Source: Rhizoclosmatium globosum (lineage: Eukaryota > Chytridiomycota > Chytridiomycetes > Chytridiales > Chytriomycetaceae). From it: a stretch of DNA of 64,000 nucleotides. This document shows positions 24,619 to 34,327 of this stretch, piece after piece (positions within the stretch are counted from its first letter, which is position 1; every line of letters starts with the position of its first letter). The translations under genes and the position numbers were made by a program. The DNA lies in contig MCGO01000010.1 in the NCBI GenBank assembly GCA_002104985.1, positions 496,001-560,000 on the forward strand, in the 5' to 3' direction. Under the pieces are notes generated by a model. That model made no database searches. It was not told the origin of the DNA and worked only from the letters and a program-made list of their open reading frames with translations.

Positions 24619-27196
24619 ATGTCCGACGCCGAGATGGAAGAGGCCAGCGCGGAAGAGCGCATGCAAGTAGACGTCAACGACGCCTCCTCCGAAGACGAAG
24701 ACGACGACGACGACGACCCAGTTGTCCAAGAGATTCCCGTTCTTCTTTCAGCGCAACTTCTCGCGCGCCACGGCCTCGTTCTTGCGCAGCATCCGTCGAT
24801 GCGCCGCGCAAATCCACTGGAAGCAGCCGCCGCCGTGCGCGTGAAACCGGTGGCCCAGCGCTTCGAAGTCGACGTGGCGCTTGAAAAGGGCGACACGTTC
24901 TCAGAGGACACGGCAGAGAAGGTGCCTGGCTGCCCTTGTTGTTCGCTTGAAAAACTATCAATCTAATCTCTGCTGCTCTAGCTCGGTCGCGGTGTCGACA
25001 ACGAGGAAATCGCTACGGCCTACGATGTGCGTGCTGCTTCTGCTTCCTCAACTCAACTGGTACTCATTCGATTCACAGAAACGCAATCCATACAGAGAAG
25101 AACAGCGCAAATTGCTTGAAAAAGTGACCCTGCAGTCGTCCCTCCTTCCCGACTCAACTGGTGGACAGTACTTGATTGGTGCCCTTCGTGACGGTGTGTT
25201 CTGTGAACTTCCACATCCCGTTCAACTGACGCAATACTCGTCAAATAGATGAATTCCACTTGACTCCCATCTCGGCCATCATCCAACTCCGTCCTGCACT
25301 CAGATACCTCGACAAGATTCAGGAAAAGGAGAAGGTTGCTCAGCAAAAGATTACACAGCATGAACTCAATCTGGAACAACCTAACCGGAAAGAAGAAGAT
25401 CCGCAGGAAAAGGGTGTCAATTTGAGTGTTCGCACCATTGAAGACAACCCAGAAGCCTTGAAGAAGGCTCGTGAGATTGACGAGGAAAAGCGTTTTGCTC
25501 AAGAAGAATGGGTGGAACTGGCTCTGTATGCAGATAACGTGAGTATCCGAATTTCAGGAGTGAAGTAACGTTGAAGTTTGGTTGTGGGAATGGAAGATTC
25601 ACTGATAATCAGAAGGAAACTCAAGAGTCAACTGGGAATGATGTTCTTCTCCTTTAGACGCATGATTATTGAAATAATTGTTTTAGACACCGGAAGCTGC
25701 GGAAACGTACGACAAGCTGTTTTCTTTGGGTGACGAACTCACGTATTCGTTCTCGAAACAAGATTATCTTGAAAACATTGGTCCCAAGCTCTCTTCGTCA
25801 GTTAAACATGAAATTGATCAAGGAGCAGGTTCTGCGAAGAAGAATGTCAAACCTAACTGGAGTATGGATGACATTCGCAACTTGCCTTTGCCATCGTTGT
25901 TGAAAAGTTTAATGTTGCACGGTATGATTTCTTGGAATATTGTGATTAAATACTAAATTACACGAACAGCACACGTTGTCTCCTTTACCCAAATTCAAAG
26001 CCTCACTGAAAACCAGTTCGACGACCAAGACATCCTAGAACACCTCGAACGAATCGCCGTGCTTGTTCGAGGGGTCTGGGTTGTCAGATCTGAGCTCTTG
26101 TACACTGGTCGTGCTGCAGATGCTCGTCGACTTCTGTTACAGACTTTCAACCGAACATCGAAACCTGTTTCTCGATACGACATTAACCGCCTTGCTAAGC
26201 TTCCTCATACTGTTATCACCAACATGTTCATTGAAATTTGTGCCCGTATTCCGGTGCTGAGAGAAGCCAACAATGGGCACCATGTTGGTGGAGGCAAAGT
26301 TGTGCCTGGAGCGGATGTGTTGAGTAAATGGGGTCTAAAAGTTGAACGTGATGAAGAGTTTTGTGAGCGATGGCCAGACGTAGTGGAAAAGCAGGAAACC
26401 ATTGTGGAGAGTGAAGGAGAAAGGTGTGTGTGTACATTTGATACATTCATCAATTTGTTTCTCATTCTTTACAGGGCACGGCATGCTTTAGAACATCGAA
26501 CTGCAAGCAAAATCGGTGCTCCAAAAGAGCATCACATTCCAACCTCAATTGGAGCTCCAACTCGTACAAGTGCGACTCCAACAGCAGCAGCGCCAGCAGC
26601 ACCATCTGCACCAGCATCAAAACCAGCCGCTGCTTCTACCTCCAAAGCAGCTCCTGCAACCCGTGCGGCTTCCGCCTCCGCAGACATTTTCAAAGTCACG
26701 GGAACAAGCGCAGAATCTCAGTGCGAAAACCTCCTCTATTTTGCCCTTAATAAGCACGGTGTCTGCTCTCCTGACTACCTTCTCGCAACAATCGAACGCC
26801 ATAAACCCCTTCGCGGATCTGACGGGGCCGAGAACCTTCTCGATAGCGACGATGTGACACCCGCTTTCGTACTTGCCGTCATTGCAAAGCTCTGCGTCCT
26901 CGTCCAGGGTCGGTATGTCCTCAAAGCGCTTGGCGGGTCTGTGGATGAATTTAGGAACCCGGTTGTCGCACTGTTCAAGCAGAAGTCGAATGTCAAGAAA
27001 GGAGAGGTATTAGCTGCGTGCCAGACAGCGACGGGAAAGAACTTGGCGCAGAGTATGTACGCCAAGATTATGAAGGAGCTGGCGACGAGTACGGGAACTG
27101 CATGGGTACGTTTTTTTTTTGTGTTTGCAGTGAAATCATGTACTCATTCATTGTTTCAATTTTGAATAGGAGTTCAAAACGGGACCAAGTGTTTAA
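24619..27196 (+). CDS. POLR3E: RNA polymerase III subunit RPC5 (RPC37/POLR3E)
   Basis: Nuclear Pol III subunit that pairs with RPC4/RPC53 in the TFIIF-like subcomplex used in initiation and termination. It starts MSDAEMEEAS; acidic residues precede the conserved start QEIPVLLS and the dimerisation region. Later exons carry LGRGVDNEEIATAYD, FHLTPISAIIQLRPALRYLD (the RPC5 hallmark), EEWVELALYADN and a middle helical domain ending near 26420. An Ala/Pro/Ser-rich linker follows. The C-terminal 170 residues (ESQCENLLYFALNKHGVCSP onwards, then LCVLVQGRYVLKAL) look like tandem winged helices. About eight exons; the last, after an acceptor at 27170, encodes EFKTGPSV and the stop at 27194-27196. Yeast Rpc37 is about 280 residues and lacks this C-terminal half, so the layout is closer to animal RPC5. 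Confidence 0.88.
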
Positions 27197-27388
27197 ATTC
27201 TTATCTTATATTGGCTAATAAAAATTTTTGGTTCTTGGTTCAATGTTTTTGAAACCCTGGTTTCTTAGAAGTTGCGTGACTGCACCACATTTAAGGATGT
27301 TTTGCTCCACCACTCTCCAGATTCTGCATAAAATGGGACAACACATTTCATTACTCCATAAAAAACAAGTTAGCCCCAAAGAGCAGCA

Positions 27389-27499
27389 ATGAATCTTCAC
27401 TCGCCGCCCATCAGAAGCCCTAGTTCTGTCAGCTTGCCTTCAAGTTCACCAAACACACCATACCATCTTCACTGCCTCCCTTGCCAGTCAAACAACTAA
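27389..27499 (+). pseudogene. Short Ser/Pro-rich frame, probable decayed duplicate (copy 1)
   Basis: A 36-codon frame starting MNLHSPPIRSPSSVSLPSSS. It aligns with the frame at 27990-28109 (shared MNxHSPPIRS and SLPSS, and the DNA CTCCCTTGCCAGTSAAACAAC near the end). The two are diverged copies of one sequence. It is too short and featureless to be called a functional gene; a small expressed peptide is the alternative. Confidence 0.35.
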
Positions 27500-27989
27500 A
27501 GACGTAAACGCCGCGTTATTAAGACTCAACCTTCCACCAACTTCACTACCAAACCGCGTGAATCGCATCATCGGTTTTTCTCTTTTGTGGTAAACCAAAG
27601 GATGTGGGGTAATACCAACCCCTTTTTGGTACTTTCCACAAGGAGCTTCCATACACCAGTCGAAAGCTAAAATGATGTTATTTGAAAACACATTACATCG
27701 ACATCTTTTAAACTTTTGTTTTTTAAGTTGTTGTTTCTTTCAAAATAAACCCTTAGTTTCATTTATTTGTTAATTTCTTACCTATTGCAAGGGACAGGCA
27801 TGATTGCCGAGAGTATTCAGGTTTTTGATGTGGTTAAAAAAAACCGGTTCAGCTTTGACTATTCACTTCAATTGACCATGCGCGGACTTCGCCACGTGAA
27901 TGCTGTGCAGTTTTAAGCGAATTCTCGAGAAAAGTGGATTAGCAAACTTCATTCCACAAAAAAACCCTTGACAAAAAACAAAAGCGGAT

Positions 27990-28109
27990 ATGAATATCCA
28001 CTCGCCACCGATCAGAAGTAGCACTGTTACTAGCTTACCTTCAAGCGAACCAAATGTCACGAAACCGACCGCGTTGCCTCCCTTGCCAGTGAAACAACCA
28101 AAAACCTAA
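27990..28109 (+). pseudogene. Short Ser/Pro-rich frame, probable decayed duplicate (copy 2)
   Basis: A 39-codon frame starting MNIHSPPIRSSTVTSLPSSE and ending PPLPVKQPKT. It is related to the copy at 27389-27499. Its leader shares segments with the region before the kinase at 28554. Both copies lie head-to-tail in the kinase direction, consistent with remnants of tandem duplicates, although no kinase domain remains beside either. Confidence 0.35.
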
Positions 28110-28553
28110 ACTGTATAAAAGACTCAACTATTCTGGCTTTATTCACAATGATACTACTATGAATTGCATCATTTGCTTATTTCTGTGAAAACGCAAAAAG
28201 GAATCCCATTTTAGATTCCAATTGAAACCAAAAATCAGAAATCCGGCCACTGCATGAAAAAAAAAGCCATTTATTTCTCTTTTACACTTAATTTGTAATT
28301 TCTTAAATAAACTACAGTAGAACATTTATTGTTTGGGTCAATTAGTTCGACACGTCCTAGTGAAAAATACTTCATGACAACGTGGAATATTAGTCGTTAT
28401 CTTTTTAAGGGCTCAACTTTTACGGACTTGGTGTTGTGACTGCGCCACTACAAAGCAACTTGTGGAACTCACAACTTCCACCCTCGCCATACCCCCTCCA
28501 CAATCTTCAATAAAAGTGGGAGAAAAAATCACATTGAACGAAGCAAAACAGAT

Positions 28554-29755
28554 ATGACTCTATTTACTGCATCCCCAAAGAGCAACAGCACCAACAGCTT
28601 GGTCAGCAACGCATCAACCATTTCATCTTCAACAAGCTCAATAGACCCTTCATTTATTTCCTCATTTCCTCAATCTGGTCTGGCCATACCTTCTGCCCAA
28701 AAATACCAAGCACCCTTATACGCAAACCTTGACAGCGAAACAAAAGCCAGAGTCGCAGTCAACATGGCATTCACCCTCTCCCCACACCAACTCCTCAACG
28801 AATACACCATAAAACGAATCATCGGCTTCGGAAGCAACGGCACAGTCCTCGCCGCAATCCAAACCAAAACCAAAACCCAAGTCGCCATCAAAATCATTTA
28901 CAAGCAGACCCTTCCACCACCGCCATCCCCAGCGAAATCGCCTCCTTGAAACTGCTATCCCCCAAAACCCCGAAAATCTTGAAATACGTGACAAGCTGGA
29001 GCGACGCGAACCATTACTACCTCGTCACAGAGCTGTTCGGGTCCGACTGGCTCGTCCACACACGTGCAGAGACAATGCATCCACTCCAAACCCCCTTCCA
29101 CACGCACAAAATCCCGTTCTCAAGCGGATCCTCGGATCTTTGGGCGTGGTCGTATGCCACCCGCGCGTTCATGCACGAAACCACCGCGGGCTGTGGTGCG
29201 ACGTTGATTCCTGAACGGGCTGTGAAACGGATCGTGGTGCAAGTTGCGCAGGCGCTGAAGGAGATGCATGGCTGTGGGTATTTTCATGGGGATGTTAAGA
29301 TTGAGAATGTGTTGGTTGGGTATAGGGATGATTGTGTGGATGATGGGTGTGGAGGAGTGGAGGTTCGTTTGGCGGACTTTGGGCATGTGAGGCATTGGAT
29401 GAGGGGGATGGATGCGTATGGGACGCGTGAGGTTTCGCCACCAGAGTTTTTGAGTGGGTTTGTGGGGGAATCGCCTGTGGATGGGAGGAAGGCGGATGTG
29501 TTTGCGCTTGGAGTGTTGATGTTTATGTTGTTGAGTGATGAAGGACAGCTTCCGTCGGCGGTTAGGGTGTTTCGAGCCGGTGGACTGGGTTATGAAAGCT
29601 TGCTGGCGTTGCATCATGGGTTTTATCCATTGGATGATATTGGGTTGGAACCTGTGCCAATGAGCTTACTGTATGCGATGACACGCGTGGATCCTGATAC
29701 GCGGTACTCTATTGACGATGTTTTGGCACATCCATACTTGGCTGACGTTGTGTGA
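28554..29755 (+). CDS. Protein kinase with HGD catalytic loop; one-base frame break
   Basis: Eukaryotic Ser/Thr protein kinase fold. The first 75 residues are Ser/Thr/Asn-rich. Then come the glycine loop IGFGSNGTVLAA and the VAIKII lysine. At the CCCC run 28927-28930 the frame breaks; adding one base continues directly into EIASLKLLSPKTPKILKYV (helix C) and YYLVTELFG (hinge). The catalytic loop reads YFHGDVKIENVLV, so the Arg of HRD is Gly while the Asp, Lys and Asn stay. The DFG motif is present (LADFGHVR), the APE motif is PPE, and DVFALGVLMFMLLSDEGQ follows. No intron fits the break. An insert of about 45 residues precedes the catalytic loop. It could be an active non-RD kinase if the break is a sequencing error, or a recent pseudogene. 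Substrate unknown. Confidence 0.75.
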
Positions 29756-30039
29756 TGACTGTGATCATATTGTGCTCATATTCTCGAAAATTCACGGAAT
29801 CGTTATTATTCCCTGCGGCTCAAGTCTCATTTCTACATTAGCCTATCAATAGGTGAAAGCTCTTTAAGTTTATGGCTCTAATGGAGACGCCTCGGAAAAC
29901 GTTACAAAACATTATGAATAAACCAACTAATACTAGAAATGAAACTTTGTGTGAATACTTTCTTCCTTATGAAACTACTAAACAAAAATACAGTAATGAA
30001 ACAAATGTGGCGAAACCATTGTCGCCTGTTGAAACGGAA

Positions 30040-31326
30040 TCATCGTCCGATAAAAACAATTTCCTCCAACTTTGCATTAACTTCCAGTAATCCAAACAAT
30101 TCATGCAACTTGACCATGTAGTCGTCTAAAAAGGCCTCCTCCTTGTCGTCATCATCATCATCATCCTCATCTTCTTCCTCACCTTCAGCTTCTTCATCAT
30201 CAGAATCATCAGACTCGGATTCATCGGAATCAGAACCATTGTTATCACGCTCATGTCCATGCTCATTTACGTTGTTCATTTGACTCACGGTCAATCGTCC
30301 AGATGAGCGCCGGCCACCCTTCCCACGGCTCAATAGAGTGGATTCCTTACGACATTCAATGCAGACGGGATGCAAGCCCTGAGCATCTGCAAAGGCAGCA
30401 AAACGATCTTCCCACACAGAGAGCCGTCTGCATGATGGGTTATGGTAGTCATTCTTGTTGAGAGATTCCAAGAAAGCCATGGGGTCGAGAGGGACGCCAA
30501 GGTCTGATTCTGATTGAGGGTTGAGGATAGAGTAAAAGGGTTGTGTGGTGGCAAGTGAGTCACACAAGGAGCAAGTACATGCAGGAGGTTGGTAAGGGAG
30601 CAAGTGCATAGAATTTGAACAGCCGAGCTCCGATGCATGTTCATAGTGGCAGCAAGGGAGTTGGGAGACAGTCTGCGAGTGTGACGAAGAGGAAGGGGAG
30701 GGGTCGGCCATCATATCGACTTCCTCATTGTCGTCCATGTCCGAATCCACGCAATCCAAGTCCGGCTCATCGGCAGAGTTCTGGTCTTCGATGCGCATGA
30801 GGATTGCAGCGGCGGACTCCGCGGCAAAGTCTCTATCGATTCTTCGACCCTTTCCGAGTTGAAGCCGTGCGCGAAGGTGGTCGAGCGGGACGGTTGGCGC
30901 ACCGTCGACGTCGAGAAGAAGCATTCGGAGCGCTGCGATGCGCACGCGGAGGCACGAGCCAAACTGCGATGCGAGGAAGGGCGACTCGACGAGGGACTGT
31001 GGCAGTCCACTTGTTGGTGCTGGTGTGTTTGGAGCAGTAACTGTAGCAGTAGTAGTAGCTGTAGTAGTAGTAGTAGTAGTCGTAGTACTAGAACTAGAAC
31101 TAGTAGCAGGTGCAGCAGTGGCAGCCAAGTGCGGATGCTCAAGAACCGGACTCTCGTCGCCGCATTCGCCGTCAGAAACTGTGTCAAAGTGAACTGATGG
31201 CGCTGAAATCCGAAGCGGCGTCGACGGCGGCGACACTGGTCCAACTGCTGCGGCGGCGGACAACATTGTGATTGATGAAGAAGTCAAACAAAAAGTGGGT
31301 GGCTCAAAACTGAAATCTCCAAACAA
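30040..31326 (-). CDS. Acidic, Cys-containing protein of unknown function
   Basis: Intronless frame of 428 codons; the second Met (ending at 31266, MLSAAAAVGPVS) may be the true start because the first 20 residues look like translated leader. A Ser/Thr run (about residues 75-95) separates the N-terminus from a short conserved-looking stretch (LRVRIAALRMLLLDVDGAPT). The centre contains CCHYEHASELGC, CTCSLC and, later, CIECRKE, which together could bind a metal, but the spacing matches no zinc finger that I know. The C-terminal third is a long Asp/Glu/Ser acidic tract, then a final helix (DYMVKLHELFGLLEVNAKLE). No family recognised. Confidence 0.6.
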   Translation of the reverse strand: MFGDFSFEPPTFCLTSSSITMLSAAAAVGPVSPPSTPLRISAPSVHFDTVSDGECGDESPVLEHPHLAATAAPATSSSSSTTTTTTTTTATTTATVTAPNTPAPTSGLPQSLVESPFLASQFGSCLRVRIAALRMLLLDVDGAPTVPLDHLRARLQLGKGRRIDRDFAAESAAAILMRIEDQNSADEPDLDCVDSDMDDNEEVDMMADPSPSSSSHSQTVSQLPCCHYEHASELGCSNSMHLLPYQPPACTCSLCDSLATTQPFYSILNPQSESDLGVPLDPMAFLESLNKNDYHNPSCRRLSVWEDRFAAFADAQGLHPVCIECRKESTLLSRGKGGRRSSGRLTVSQMNNVNEHGHERDNNGSDSDESESDDSDDEEAEGEEEDEDDDDDDDKEEAFLDDYMVKLHELFGLLEVNAKLEEIVFIGR

Positions 31327-31690
31327 AAGAACCCTGTTTCACATTGTGTTTCAACTACGGATAACTGCTGATAACTAATTCAATACAAAGCGGATATATT
31401 AATTGCTCCAGGTTTGATGGACTTCCCACTTGGGTTAGATTTTTTATTGGGAGACAATCTACCAACAAATAACCAAGAAAGGTTTAAAACAGCCTTTAAT
31501 TCACTTTATTTTGCGGGTGTTCATTAGTTCAACGCTGAAAATTAGGGTTAAGGTATGGATGTTTGTTGTTTGGACCTTGTGTCTTTGCGGCGTGGTTAAG
31601 TTTCTCGCCAGCCACAACCAAAACATACAAAAGAACGACAACTAACTCTGTCTTTTCCTTTACATCAACTTGTGCTTCATTCATTTCAAC
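31327..31690. other. Intergenic promoter region between divergent genes
   Basis: 364 bases between the start of the acidic Cys-containing gene (minus) and the small charged protein (plus). AT-rich and without a convincing frame; it presumably carries both promoters. Confidence 0.45.
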
Positions 31691-31957
31691 ATGTCCGCTC
31701 TTACTGTCCCTCAGCCCATCTTTGTGCAAGACTCTATGCCAATCAAGCCCCCACACAAAGTCAATGAAGATCGTGACATTGACGATTACTTTGATGAAGA
31801 AGATGACTATGAAGACGACTTTTACCCAAGTTCCATCGGTCAAGGCCAGTCCGGCCGGAACAAGCGTCAAACAGGAACAACAATGTACAACGCGAAACAC
31901 ATCCGCATTCAATCGGCGAAACAGGAAAAGATGCAACAAAAACGTAAAATAAAGTGA
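31691..31957 (+). CDS. Small charged protein, function unknown
   Basis: Frame of 88 residues starting MSALTVPQPIFVQDSM. The middle is acidic and aromatic (DIDDYFDEEDDYEDDFYP) and the C-terminus is basic and helical (KHIRIQSAKQEKMQQKRKIK). No intron is needed. An in-frame Met seven codons upstream is possible. The polarised charge suggests a nucleic-acid or ribosome-associated small protein, but that is a guess. Its stop codon lies 6 bases from the stop codon of the convergent F-box-like gene, so the two 3' ends must overlap as transcripts. Confidence 0.6.
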   Translation: MSALTVPQPIFVQDSMPIKPPHKVNEDRDIDDYFDEEDDYEDDFYPSSIGQGQSGRNKRQTGTTMYNAKHIRIQSAKQEKMQQKRKIK

Positions 31958-31963
31958 ATTTAA

Positions 31964-34327
31964 TCACACAGCCTTTTCAATCATTTTAAACAACACATCC
32001 ATTGCAATACCAATCATTCCCGCTGGATCTTCCGCTTTTCCTTCCAAATCAGTCATACAATCTTCCACTACAAATTCTCCTTTCGCTAACACGGCAGTGT
32101 CCGCATATCCATGGATATTCAGGTATTCCCTATAAGCCAACACCTTTTCGAGCATAAAAGTTCTGGGGTAGATTCTACAGTTGGCTATATGCCCTGCCAC
32201 AGCACTAATAATCAAGAACTGCATAAACAGGCAACACATGTCTTGAACAGAAAGGTTAGACTCTAACCCACTCGCGTGAAGCAATTTAAGAACTATAGCT
32301 TCCATTTGAGGTCCATTTGGCTTAATCAATTCAAAATAACTCATGAGTCTTTTTGTTCCCTTGGATTTGAATGTGTGGTGAATGATGGATACTGAGAGAG
32401 TCGGCCGAGTGGTGAATTTTCCGTCAGTTATTGTTGGAGCCTCAATCCTGACCGATAAATTGATTGTACTTTCGGGAGAAAGTGAAATTATTGTGTCCGA
32501 GACTAAAGTATATGAGCGATCATTTCGAATGGATTCTTCTGTTACTTCATTTTCGTTGTCATTATCGTCGCCGTCCACGTCATCATATCCTTTGTTATGA
32601 GTGTGAATTTCGTAGCAAGTCGTGGAATCAGTGTGTTGAAAGAGCAAGCGGAAGAAGGAGGTGCGGAACACAATGTCCTCTTCTTCTTCTTCATAGGTCA
32701 TTCCAGTCTCGGAATCAGACTCACTCATTCCCTCATCATCATGATCGAAAATCTCCTCTTCTTCGTCTTCTAAATTTTCAAGTTGATAGAACTTGTCTCC
32801 GTGTCTCCACTTTGAACGCGTTCGTCGAGCAACGGTTTCCTTCACATCCTGGACATTCACGTCTTGCGATCTCCCTGCGAACCTCAAATCCGTAACATGA
32901 GCTTCAAACAACGCCTGTCCATACACGCGAAACAAAAAGTCCCGATGAATCTTCTCAACACGTTTCCTCAACTTCTTAGCGAACCCAACTTCCCCCTCCT
33001 CACCCAAAACCCGCTTCCCCAATTTCGATGTTCTCATCCATTCAATGCATGGAAGTTCAAGTGGAAACAGTGTTTTCCTGCCAAACTCATATGCGTCCCC
33101 GTCAGGTCCCACATGGTCAAAACATGCAATACCACCAAAACAACATGCAATAAACTCAATGGTGGAAAAGCTGTGCCATCCGAGGAGGCTCAACAGCCCG
33201 TCAAACGCGCGCATAAAATTTCGACAGAATCCATCCTTGAGGTTCATGATTTGATATGGAAAGTATGGAAAGAGTTTGTTGGCTGTCGTAGGACAATGCG
33301 CAAAGATATGACGAAGCTCTCGCTGCGAAAGGTCTTCAGGGACTTCTGTACAAAGGTCTTGGGGATTCGAGAATGGAATAATGTGTCCAAGTTGGTTCGA
33401 CCGTGGAATCGCCATTTCAATCATGGTTGTGTATTCTGTAAAGTAGCAGGTGAAGCGAAGGATTCCTCCGGCGAGGTTTTCTGCTGCTTTGGGGAGTCCC
33501 GTGGTTGGGATGCGGAATTCTGCGTCGATCGTGTCATCACGCCATGCGTGCTCATCCTCACAAAACTGGATGTATCTGAAATGTTTCAGGAATGGGTATT
33601 GAGTTGGGAGTGAGTGGAGGAGGTTTGTGCGGTACGTAGGTTCAATGGCGTGGTAGACTTGATTGAGGACAGTGTCGCGAAGAATATCATTTTGGCGAAT
33701 GTGACTTTTATGTTCAAGTATCCATTGTGGTAGTTGTGTTGGAGGCAGCCATTGTGATGCAGTTGCAATATCAGATTCAATGTGCTCAAAGAGAAGGTTG
33801 ACAAAGCGAAGAGACTCGAAGTGTTGGTTTACAACAACGTTGAGATGTTTACAAGTTCGTGACAGGCGCGAAGCAGTAACCAATGCTTCAATGAATGGTA
33901 TTGATAGAATCCATGCTAATGACGTTTGTTGTACTGTGACAGCATGATTCTGAGGCTCATCGACAGGAATGGCCTTTCGTCGTTTAGCGACTGAAGGTAA
34001 TAAATTAGCTGTTAAACGAGGCGAATGTTTAACATTACATACACATATACTGTTGAATTGACTCCTTCTCTCTGCGCGCTTTACTCGAGAGCCACCCACA
34101 ATACCAGGGGCAACCTGGGTATACATGCGTTCCTTACACTCCAACGATTCCGAATCTGTATATAAAATAAAGACGTTGTTGTAGATGCTTTGTAGAGCTC
34201 TGTTGGAATGAAGTTGGCGGGTTCTGCAAATTTTGTCCCTGTAAACTGAAGTAAATTGGTTTGTCAATCGAGTCAATCCGTGTAAATTGGCACATATTTG
34301 GCACATATCCGCAGCAAACAATCGCAT
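31964..34327 (-). CDS. Large F-box-like protein of unknown function; 5' end inside the tandem repeat
   Basis: Open frame of 787 codons. The convincing part starts near 34000 with an F-box-like segment (WILSIPFIEALVTASRLSRT followed by CKHLNVVVNQHFESL). A long region without recognised domains follows, then an acidic insert (near 32700) and a C-terminal globular part. The first 95 codons (34043-34327) lie inside the first unit of the 1271-bp array and recur in units 2 and 3, followed there by a stop. A GTGTAT...TTCAG intron over about 33990-34050 is plausible, so the real first exon may differ from the open frame. I infer an SCF-type adaptor from the N-terminal segment and from the F-box gene across the array. 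Confidence in coding is high; in family it is modest. Confidence 0.65.
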   Translation of the reverse strand: MRLFAADMCQICANLHGLTRLTNQFTSVYRDKICRTRQLHSNRALQSIYNNVFILYTDSESLECKERMYTQVAPGIVGGSRVKRAERRSQFNSICVCNVKHSPRLTANLLPSVAKRRKAIPVDEPQNHAVTVQQTSLAWILSIPFIEALVTASRLSRTCKHLNVVVNQHFESLRFVNLLFEHIESDIATASQWLPPTQLPQWILEHKSHIRQNDILRDTVLNQVYHAIEPTYRTNLLHSLPTQYPFLKHFRYIQFCEDEHAWRDDTIDAEFRIPTTGLPKAAENLAGGILRFTCYFTEYTTMIEMAIPRSNQLGHIIPFSNPQDLCTEVPEDLSQRELRHIFAHCPTTANKLFPYFPYQIMNLKDGFCRNFMRAFDGLLSLLGWHSFSTIEFIACCFGGIACFDHVGPDGDAYEFGRKTLFPLELPCIEWMRTSKLGKRVLGEEGEVGFAKKLRKRVEKIHRDFLFRVYGQALFEAHVTDLRFAGRSQDVNVQDVKETVARRTRSKWRHGDKFYQLENLEDEEEEIFDHDDEGMSESDSETGMTYEEEEEDIVFRTSFFRLLFQHTDSTTCYEIHTHNKGYDDVDGDDNDNENEVTEESIRNDRSYTLVSDTIISLSPESTINLSVRIEAPTITDGKFTTRPTLSVSIIHHTFKSKGTKRLMSYFELIKPNGPQMEAIVLKLLHASGLESNLSVQDMCCLFMQFLIISAVAGHIANCRIYPRTFMLEKVLAYREYLNIHGYADTAVLAKGEFVVEDCMTDLEGKAEDPAGMIGIAMDVLFKMIEKAV

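Larger units (their letters stand above)
27197..28553. other. Intergenic region with two decayed duplicates of a gene 5' end
   Basis: About 1.36 kb between RPC5 and the kinase. It is AT-rich and contains two short related frames, described separately, each preceded by a leader that resembles the one before the kinase (GTGACTGCRCCAC-type start, Pro/Ser-coding C-rich stretch, AATAAAA or CATAAAA). Otherwise nothing is recognised. Confidence 0.45.

Noticed and set aside
29872..30121. Short plus-strand frames (MALMETPRKT..., MKLCVNTFFL...) between kinase and acidic gene
   Set aside because: AT-rich, featureless and partly antisense to the end of the acidic gene; better read as 3' flanks.
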